Part shown: positions 1-4,364 of the stretch, piece by piece
Layout: every line of letters starts with the position of its first letter
Numbering within the stretch: the stretch's first letter is position 1
Source of the DNA: Chloroflexota bacterium
GTDB lineage: Bacteria; Chloroflexota; Limnocylindria; Limnocylindrales; CSP1-4
Length of the DNA stretch: 5,054 nt
Assembly: GCA_005881055.1 (NCBI GenBank)
Contig: VBHW01000163.1
Span: 1-5,054 of the forward strand
Reading direction: 5' to 3'
Program-made: the position numbers and the translations under genes
The notes under the pieces: generated by a model
What the model saw: the letters and a program-made list of their open reading frames with translations, nothing else
Told to the model about the DNA's origin: nothing
Database searches by the model: none

Positions 1-2230
1 TGAAGCCGTAGCGCTCGAACGGCTCGAACGCCTTGAACACCGCGTCGATCGTCTCGGGCCGGACGCCGCGCTCCGCGGCCTGGCGGACGAACTTCTCGCG
101 CTGCGCCCGGAGGACCGAGGACTTCTTCTTGCGGATCGCGTAGCCGAGCGTGTCCGCCTCGGGCCCGGTGAAGCCGCCGAGCGCGATCGCGGCGGCCATG
201 ATGTCCTCCTGGTACACGAAGATCCCGTACGTCTTGTCGAGGTACGGCTCGAGGAGCGGGTGGAGGTACGTCACCGCCTCCTGGCCGTGCTTCCGCCGGA
301 TGTACGCGGGGATGTTGTCCATCGGGCCGGGCCGGTAGAGCGCGACCATCGCCGCGAGGTCGTACACGGAGGTCGGCCTGAGCTCGCGGATGTACCGGCG
401 CATGCCCGCCGACTCGAGCTGGAACACGCCGGTCGTCTCGCCCGACGCGAGGAGCTCGAACGTCCGTGCGTCGTCGAGCGGGATCCGGTCGAGGTCCACG
501 TCCTCGCCGCGGTCCGTCTTGATCATGTCGACGGCGTGGCGGAGGATCGTGAGGTTGGAGAGGCCGAGGAAGTCGAACTTCAGCAGGCCGAGGGCCTCGA
601 CCCCGTGCATCTCGTACTGGGTCATGAGCCCGTCCGAGTTCGTCGCCTTCTGGAGCGGCATGAGCTCGGTGAGCGGCTCGCGGCTGATGACGACCCCCGC
701 TGCGTGCGTGGAGGCGTTGCGCGCGACGCCCTCGAGCTGGCGGGCGAGGTCGACGAGGCGACGGATCGAGGCGTCGCCGTCGACCATGTCGCGGAACGTC
801 GGCGCCACGACGAGCGCCTCGTCGAGCCTGATCCCGAGCTGGTTCGGGACGGCCTTGGCGATGCGATCGACCTCGCCATAGCTCATCCCGAGCACGCGCC
901 CGACGTCTCGGATCGCGGCCCGCGCGAGCATCGTCCCGAACGTGATGATCTGGGCGACGTGGTCCTGGCCGTACTTGTGCGTGACGTAGGCGATGACCTC
1001 GTCGCGCCGGCCGTCCTCGAAGTCGACGTCGATGTCCGGCATCGTCACCCTGTCCGGGTTGAGGAACCGCTCGAACGGCAGCTGGTAGTGGATCGGGTCG
1101 ACGGGGGTGATGCCGAGGGTGTACGTCACGAGTGAGCCGGGCGCGCTTCCCCGACACGTCGTCTGGATGCCCTGCTCGCGGGCGAAGCGGATGAAGTCCG
1201 CGACGATGAGGAAGTAGCCCGCATAGCCCATCCGGATGATGACGTCGAGCTCGTAGTCGAGGCGCTCCTGGAGCGCGGTCGTGACCGTGCCGTAGCGGCG
1301 CTCCAGCCCGCGCAGGCATTCGGCGCGCAGCCAGCTCTCGACGGTCTCGCCGTCGGGAACCGGGAAGTGCGGGATCCGCAGCTGCCCGAGCGGCAGCTGG
1401 AGGTCGGTCATCTCGGCGATCCGCCGCGTCGCCAGGAGGGCCTCTCGTTGATCGGGGAAGAGGGCGTCCATCTGGGCGGCTGACTTCACCCAGAAGTCGT
1501 TCGTCTCGAACTTCAGCCGGCCCGGCGTATCGAGGTTGTTGCCCGTGCCCACGCAGAGGAGCACGTCATGGGCGTCGGTCTGGCGCTCGTGGACGTAGTG
1601 GAGGTCATTCGTCACGACGAGCGGCTGTCCGGTCTCGGTCGAGAGCCGGACGAGGCGCTCGTTGAGCCGGCGCTGCTCGGGCAGGCCGTGGTCCTGCAGC
1701 TCGAGGAAGAAGTCGCCGCCAAGGATGTCGGCGTACTCGCCGGTGATCCGGCGGGCCGTGTCCCAGTCGTCCGTCTCGAGCGCGCGGGCGACCTCCCCGT
1801 TCAGGCACGCCGATAGCCCGATGAGGCCACCGCTGTGGCGCGCGAGGTGCTCGCGATCGATCCGGGGCTTGTAGTAGTAGCCGTCGAGGTGGGCGTCCGT
1901 GACCAGGCGGCATAGGTTCCTGTAGCCCGTCAGGTCCTTCGCGAGGAGGATGAGGTGGTAGGGCTGGGCGTCGGCCTTGCCCTCCTTGTCGGTCATCGTC
2001 CGGCGGGCAACGTACGTCTCGACGCCGATGATCGGCTTCACGCCCTTGGCGGTCGCTGCCTGGTAGAACGCGACGGCGCCGTAGAGCGCGCCGTGGTCGG
2101 TCAGGGCGATGGCATCCATGCCGTGCCCGGCCGCCGCGTCGACGATCTCGTTCACTCGTCCGAGCCCGTCGAGGAGGCTGAACTCCGAGTGGGCGTGCAG
2201 GTGGACGAAGTCGTTGGGCGCCAGGCTCAC
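1..2230 (-). CDS. dnaE: DNA polymerase III alpha subunit, N-terminal ~743 residues (partial at left edge)
   Basis: This is the catalytic subunit of the replicative DNA polymerase, which extends DNA at the fork. The frame is open from a GTG at 2230-2228 to the window edge, where it stops in the fingers region (..FEPFERYGF). The little finger, HhH, OB and clamp-binding parts are therefore outside. Residues 1-~215 form the PHP domain, with HLHAHSEFSLLDG at 10-22, TDHG at 44-47, GVE at 69-71, a Cys at 142 and NDLH at 208-211. The palm carries PDIDVDF at 398-404 and KFDFLGL at 551-557. D401, D403 and D553 match the three catalytic aspartates known in DnaE. The RGS motif is CRGSAPGS at 359-366. The GTG start is chosen because the family begins a few residues before the HLH motif. 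No Shine-Dalgarno precedes it, and an in-frame TTG at 2239-2237 is an alternative. DnaE1-type is far more likely than error-prone DnaE2 because the PHP metal residues are complete, but the missing C-terminus prevents a firm subtype. Confidence 0.97.
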   Translation of the reverse strand, partial: MSLAPNDFVHLHAHSEFSLLDGLGRVNEIVDAAAGHGMDAIALTDHGALYGAVAFYQAATAKGVKPIIGVETYVARRTMTDKEGKADAQPYHLILLAKDLTGYRNLCRLVTDAHLDGYYYKPRIDREHLARHSGGLIGLSACLNGEVARALETDDWDTARRITGEYADILGGDFFLELQDHGLPEQRRLNERLVRLSTETGQPLVVTNDLHYVHERQTDAHDVLLCVGTGNNLDTPGRLKFETNDFWVKSAAQMDALFPDQREALLATRRIAEMTDLQLPLGQLRIPHFPVPDGETVESWLRAECLRGLERRYGTVTTALQERLDYELDVIIRMGYAGYFLIVADFIRFAREQGIQTTCRGSAPGSLVTYTLGITPVDPIHYQLPFERFLNPDRVTMPDIDVDFEDGRRDEVIAYVTHKYGQDHVAQIITFGTMLARAAIRDVGRVLGMSYGEVDRIAKAVPNQLGIRLDEALVVAPTFRDMVDGDASIRRLVDLARQLEGVARNASTHAAGVVISREPLTELMPLQKATNSDGLMTQYEMHGVEALGLLKFDFLGLSNLTILRHAVDMIKTDRGEDVDLDRIPLDDARTFELLASGETTGVFQLESAGMRRYIRELRPTSVYDLAAMVALYRPGPMDNIPAYIRRKHGQEAVTYLHPLLEPYLDKTYGIFVYQEDIMAAAIALGGFTGPEADTLGYAIRKKKSSVLRAQREKFVRQAAERGVRPETIDAVFKAFEPFERYGF

Positions 2231-2238
2231 AGGGGTCA

Positions 2239-2244
2239 ATGGTA
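2239..2244 (-). promoter_or_regulatory. Possible -10 element for a leaderless dnaE transcript
   Basis: On the minus strand, TACCAT (TANNNT pattern) is followed by eight bases and then the dnaE GTG. This spacing would place the transcription start on or next to the start codon, consistent with the absent ribosome binding site. No recognisable -35 lies 16-18 bases upstream, so the call is tentative. Confidence 0.22.
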
Positions 2245-2286
2245 CCGGCCGTGGTGTGCCGGCGGCTGGCGGCGTGGGCGGCGCGA

Positions 2287-2292
2287 TAGACT
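2287..2292 (+). promoter_or_regulatory. Possible -10 element upstream of the zinc-ribbon gene
   Basis: TAGACT fits the TANNNT pattern and sits 58 bases before the ATG at 2351, inside the divergent spacer 2231-2350. It is embedded in the word GATAGACTGC (2285-2294), which recurs exactly at 4164-4173 in the other divergent spacer. No good -35 is visible at the expected distance, so an extended or weak promoter, or a regulator site, is equally possible. Confidence 0.3.
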
Positions 2293-2350
2293 GCTGTGCG
2301 ACCGTCCCATCGCGACGCCGATCGATCCGTCACTGGGGGTCTTGAGAGCG

Positions 2351-3052
2351 ATGAACGAGTCTGCAGCGTCCTGTCAGGCGTGCAGCGCACCGCTCCCGGC
2401 CGGCGCGCGATGGTGCCCGAGCTGCGGATCGCCAGTCGGGGACACCACACAGGGGGCCTCGGAGGTACGGGGTTGGGCGAATGTCGGGGTCCGGCCAGCC
2501 GACGGTTGGACGACAAGCCAACCCAGCACCCCTGTTCCACCAGCGACCCAGGACAACCAGGCCCGGTCGTACTCCGAGAAGTACGCGGGAACGCAGTTCG
2601 GCCAACAGAACCTCGAACCCGCTCCGCCACCGCCCGTTCGCAGGAGGAGGCGGCCTGGCCTGATGGGCCTCGTGACCATCCTCGCAGCGCTGTCGTGGCT
2701 GATCCCGGGTGTCCTCGGCGTGATCGCCCTGGTCATGGTCATGCAGACAGGGGGCGTCTTCGGCCAGCCAACGCCGGCCCTGACCGGCGCTTCCGGCGGA
2801 CCGGCGATCGGTGTCCAGCTCATCGTCGACATCGCGTGGATCCTGATCGGCCTGAAGGTCCTCCTCGCGCCAGGACGCTGGAGCCTGGGCTGCACGGGGC
2901 TGATCGTGATCCTCGGGGCGATCCTCGCGCTCGTGTTGGTGTTCCGGATCCCAAACCTGTCACCTGAGACGACGGCGATCGCGAGCGTCGTCGCCGTCGT
3001 CTACGCCATCTTCGGACTGGCGGTTCTGACCGCATCGCAGATGGTCGACTAG
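2351..3052 (+). CDS. Zinc-ribbon membrane protein with four predicted TM segments, function unknown
   Basis: This is a 233-residue protein of unknown function. It begins with a short zinc ribbon: C8-x2-C11 and C22-x2-C25, in the context CPSCGSPVG. This is the treble-clef or zinc-ribbon form common at the N-termini of bacterial membrane proteins. Residues ~30-95 are a polar linker rich in Pro, Gln, Ser and Thr, ending in PPPP and a run of five arginines (97-101). Four hydrophobic segments follow at about 104-131, 152-173, 178-198 and 208-229. The arginine run before the first segment suggests that the N-terminal zinc ribbon is cytoplasmic (positive-inside rule). The ATG at 2351 is chosen because the Cys motif begins just after it. 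The frame is open upstream but encodes no plausible protein and lies antisense to dnaE. The ribosome site is poor: GGGGG at 2335-2339 is 11 bases away and GAGAG at 2344-2348 is too close. It is probably co-transcribed with the metallopeptidase 30 bases downstream. Confidence 0.85.
   Translation: MNESAASCQACSAPLPAGARWCPSCGSPVGDTTQGASEVRGWANVGVRPADGWTTSQPSTPVPPATQDNQARSYSEKYAGTQFGQQNLEPAPPPPVRRRRRPGLMGLVTILAALSWLIPGVLGVIALVMVMQTGGVFGQPTPALTGASGGPAIGVQLIVDIAWILIGLKVLLAPGRWSLGCTGLIVILGAILALVLVFRIPNLSPETTAIASVVAVVYAIFGLAVLTASQMVD
2968..3001 (+). repeat. Inverted repeat with 11-bp perfect arms inside the zinc-ribbon gene
   Basis: GACGACGGCGA at 2968-2978 is perfectly complementary to TCGCCGTCGTC at 2991-3001, with a 12-base loop. 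It lies in the last ~85 bases of the coding sequence, over codons for TTAIASVVAVV. There is no U-tract after it, so it is not a canonical intrinsic terminator. It could form an RNA hairpin before the downstream gene, or simply reflect GAC/GTC-type codon bias. Confidence 0.5.
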
Positions 3053-3082
3053 TTCGACGACGATGGGCCAACGCTGACGGGC

Positions 3083-3467
3083 GTGACGACGCGACCGGAT
3101 CCATCGTGGCCGCCCGGCGACGATGCCTTCGCTGATATGGTCCTGGCCGCCCTCGACGCGCTCCCCGCGGAGTTCCGCGAGCGGCTCGGCTCGGTCGCCG
3201 TCATCGTCGAGGACGAGCCGTCGCCCGAGGAGCTGGCGTCTGTGGGCGCGCGCGGTCTGTTCGGCCTCTATCAGGGCGTGCCGCGGACGGCATGGGGCGC
3301 CGACGGCGTGCCCGTGCCGAGCAAGATCACGATCTACCGCGGGCCGCTCGGCCGCGCCTACCGCGACCCCGCTGCCCTCGCCCGCGGCGTAGCCGAAGTC
3401 GTGCGGCACGAGGTCGCGCACCGGGATCGGCGACGAGCGCCTGCGGGAGTTGCGCGCCGGCCACTAA
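3083..3467 (+). pseudogene. Short zincin-like metallopeptidase (PF06262 / TTHA0227-like), frameshifted in the active site
   Basis: The N-terminal ~113 residues match the small minimal metallopeptidase family: an acidic helical start (DDAFADMVLAALDALPAEF), then VAVIVEDEPSPEEL, GLFGLYQGVPRT, and KITIYRGPLGRAYRD, ending in HEVAH at residues 109-113 (bases 3407-3421). Family members continue as HExxHxxGxxD. Here the frame instead runs into Arg-rich nonsense. One base on, in the frame starting at 3423, the sequence reads GIGDERLRELRAGH and then TAA at 3465-3467, exactly the expected C-terminus. Relative to the family, two codons minus one base are missing, that is, a 5-base loss. A restored protein would be about 129 residues, normal for the family. 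The start is GTG 3083; the nearby ATG at 3063 meets a stop after four codons. The ribosome site is weak, so coupling to the upstream gene is likely. It could be a true pseudogene or an assembly or sequencing error. The unshifted frame runs open through to 4087 antisense to the SGNH gene and should not be annotated as a long protein. Confidence 0.8.
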
Positions 3468-4081
3468 GGGCGGACCGCGAGCAGTCGTTCGACGACCGGC
3501 GCGATCCGATCGACCCACAGGGCGTACTGCGCGCCCGATGGATGGAGGCCGTCGTCGGCGACGAGCGACCGCTCCGAGGCCGCGCGCGTCGAGACGTCGA
3601 AGATGTCGACGAGCGCGACTCCACGCCCCCTCGCGGTCTCCTCGAGGATGGCATTCAGCCGCACGATCCCGGCGCGCCGGGCGTCCGGTTCGCCGTAGTC
3701 CGCACCCGCCGGCGTCACCGTGTAGTCCGGCGTCGTGACCGTCACGATGCGACCGATCGGCAGGGACCGCTCGAGGGCGTCGAGGATGAGCTCGAGGTTG
3801 GCACGGTAGGTCGCCTCGGGCACGCCTTGGACGACGTCGTTCACGCCGACGAGCAAGGTCACGAACCCGGTGCGCAGGTCGACCAGGCGGGGCACCTCGA
3901 CCGCCAGGACGTCGCCCGACGTGAAGCCGTTGACCGCGAGATTCGCCGCGAGCTGGAGCGGTCGGCCTGCCCCGCCAAGCCGCTCGACGAGCTGGATCGG
4001 CCACCGCTCCGACGCCGCGACGGACGTCCCGATCGTGTACGAGTCACCGAGCGCGACATAGCGGACCGGTTCGCTCCGCAT
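3464..4081 (-). CDS. SGNH/GDSL-family hydrolase (esterase/lipase-like)
   Basis: This is a complete 205-residue protein of the SGNH hydrolase superfamily, whose members cleave ester or acetyl bonds using a Ser-His-Asp centre. All four signature blocks are visible. Block I is ALGDSYTIG with nucleophile S14. Block II is NLAVNGFTSGDVL with oxyanion G52. Block III is VGVND with N81. Block V is DDGLHPSGAQY with D177 and H180. The length is typical of single-domain members. No signal peptide or membrane segment is seen, so it is probably cytoplasmic, and its substrate cannot be told from sequence. The ATG at 4081-4079 is preceded by a GGAGGT nine bases upstream and lies eight residues before the first core strand, so the start is secure. 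Its TAG stop (3466-3464) overlaps the TAA of the converging metallopeptidase. It appears to be a single-gene unit, divergent from the BMP lipoprotein. Candidate roles include a lysophospholipase/arylesterase or a carbohydrate deacetylase. Confidence 0.93.
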   Translation of the reverse strand: MRSEPVRYVALGDSYTIGTSVAASERWPIQLVERLGGAGRPLQLAANLAVNGFTSGDVLAVEVPRLVDLRTGFVTLLVGVNDVVQGVPEATYRANLELILDALERSLPIGRIVTVTTPDYTVTPAGADYGEPDARRAGIVRLNAILEETARGRGVALVDIFDVSTRAASERSLVADDGLHPSGAQYALWVDRIAPVVERLLAVRP

Positions 4082-4090
4082 CGCTGACGT

Positions 4091-4096
4091 ACCTCC
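4091..4096 (-). promoter_or_regulatory. Shine-Dalgarno site of the SGNH hydrolase gene
   Basis: The minus strand reads GGAGGT, then nine bases, then ATG at 4081. This is a near-perfect anti-16S match at good spacing and fixes the start codon. Confidence 0.85.
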
Positions 4097-4165
4097 GCGG
4101 ACGACGTCGATTCCCTGTCGTGTCGACTACCGCTCGAACCCGTCACCGCCCGGCATCGGACGGGA

Positions 4166-4171
4166 TAGACT
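4166..4171 (+). promoter_or_regulatory. Possible -10-like TAGACT in the word GATAGACTGC
   Basis: This is the second occurrence of the exact 10-base word seen at 2285-2294, again in a divergent spacer and in the same orientation relative to the downstream plus-strand gene. The hexamer fits TANNNT, but the bases 16-18 upstream (TCACCG region) do not resemble a -35. It may be a tandem upstream promoter for the lipoprotein gene or a shared regulator site. Confidence 0.25.
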
Positions 4172-4213
4172 GCGCCTGCAGCCATCGGCACCGACGCGAC
4201 CGCGCATGCCGGG

Positions 4214-4242
4214 TTGCCGGGCGATGGCGCCACCGCTAGGAT
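4214..4242 (+). promoter_or_regulatory. Sigma70-type promoter candidate for the BMP lipoprotein gene
   Basis: TTGCCG at 4214-4219, a 17-base spacer, then TAGGAT at 4237-4242. This is the best promoter in the window, matching the TTGnnn and TAnnnT patterns used in high-GC bacteria. Transcription would begin near 4249-4250. That gives a leader of about 115 bases before the ATG at 4365, and also places the in-frame ATG at 4251 almost exactly at the transcript's 5' end. Confidence 0.5.
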
Positions 4243-4272
4243 GCGCGCCAATGGCCGCTCCCGCATGGGTGG

Positions 4273-4296
4273 CCGATCGTCGAGCCGATCGTCGAA
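4273..4296 (+). repeat. Tandem 12-bp direct repeat in the lipoprotein gene leader
   Basis: CCGATCGTCGAG (4273-4284) is followed at once by CCGATCGTCGAA (4285-4296), 11 of 12 bases identical. Each copy contains the palindrome CGATCG, and the two palindrome centres are 12 bases apart, a little over one helical turn. The repeat lies about 25-45 bases downstream of the predicted transcription start, a position compatible with a repressor operator. It could also be chance in CG-rich sequence. Confidence 0.5.
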
Positions 4297-4352
4297 CCGC
4301 TGGCGATCCGTGGACAGCTCGTCCGAGGGGACGCTCCGGCATCGACGCCGTT

Positions 4353-4360
4353 GGAGGAGG
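4353..4360 (+). promoter_or_regulatory. Shine-Dalgarno site of the BMP lipoprotein gene
   Basis: GGAGGAGG ends four bases before the ATG at 4365; its first GGAGG is seven bases away. This strong site, together with the signal peptide starting immediately after the ATG, selects 4365 over the in-frame ATG at 4251. Confidence 0.85.
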
Positions 4361-4364
4361 AAAC

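Larger units (their letters stand above)
4082..4364. other. Divergent intergenic spacer between SGNH hydrolase and BMP lipoprotein genes
   Basis: This 283-bp non-coding stretch serves both flanking genes. It holds the SGNH ribosome site (4091-4096), a second copy of GATAGACTGC (4164-4173), a promoter candidate facing right (4214-4242), a 12-bp tandem repeat (4273-4296), a weak 4-bp-stem hairpin (4337-4350) and the lipoprotein ribosome site (4353-4360). I saw no recognisable riboswitch or tRNA-like fold. Open frames crossing it are Arg/Ser-rich shadows. Confidence 0.7.

Noticed and set aside
260..1135. A 291-codon plus-strand open frame rich in Val, Glu, Arg and Asp
   Set aside because: It is antisense to dnaE, where every minus-strand codon fits a conserved polymerase. 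Such long shadows are usual in high-GC DNA.
1955..2350. Upstream extension of the zinc-ribbon protein frame
   Set aside because: The frame is open but antisense to dnaE. The Cys motif begins right after ATG 2351, so the extension has no support.
1605..2630. A 341-codon minus-strand open frame spanning the dnaE start
   Set aside because: It is an out-of-frame shadow of dnaE, Arg/Pro-rich, crossing the divergent spacer and the antisense of the zinc-ribbon gene.
3044..3058. Short inverted repeat GTCGA-CTAGT-TCGAC around the zinc-ribbon stop codon
   Set aside because: Arms of five bases with no following T-tract; too weak to call a terminator or operator.
3083..4087. A 334-codon plus-strand open frame
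   Set aside because: Only its first ~113 codons are a real protein (the metallopeptidase). After the frame break it runs antisense through the SGNH gene, giving Arg/Asp-rich sequence with no family features.
4337..4350. Small hairpin CGGC-N6-GCCG before the lipoprotein ribosome site
   Set aside because: A four-base-pair stem is expected by chance in GC-rich DNA, and no riboswitch consensus surrounds it.
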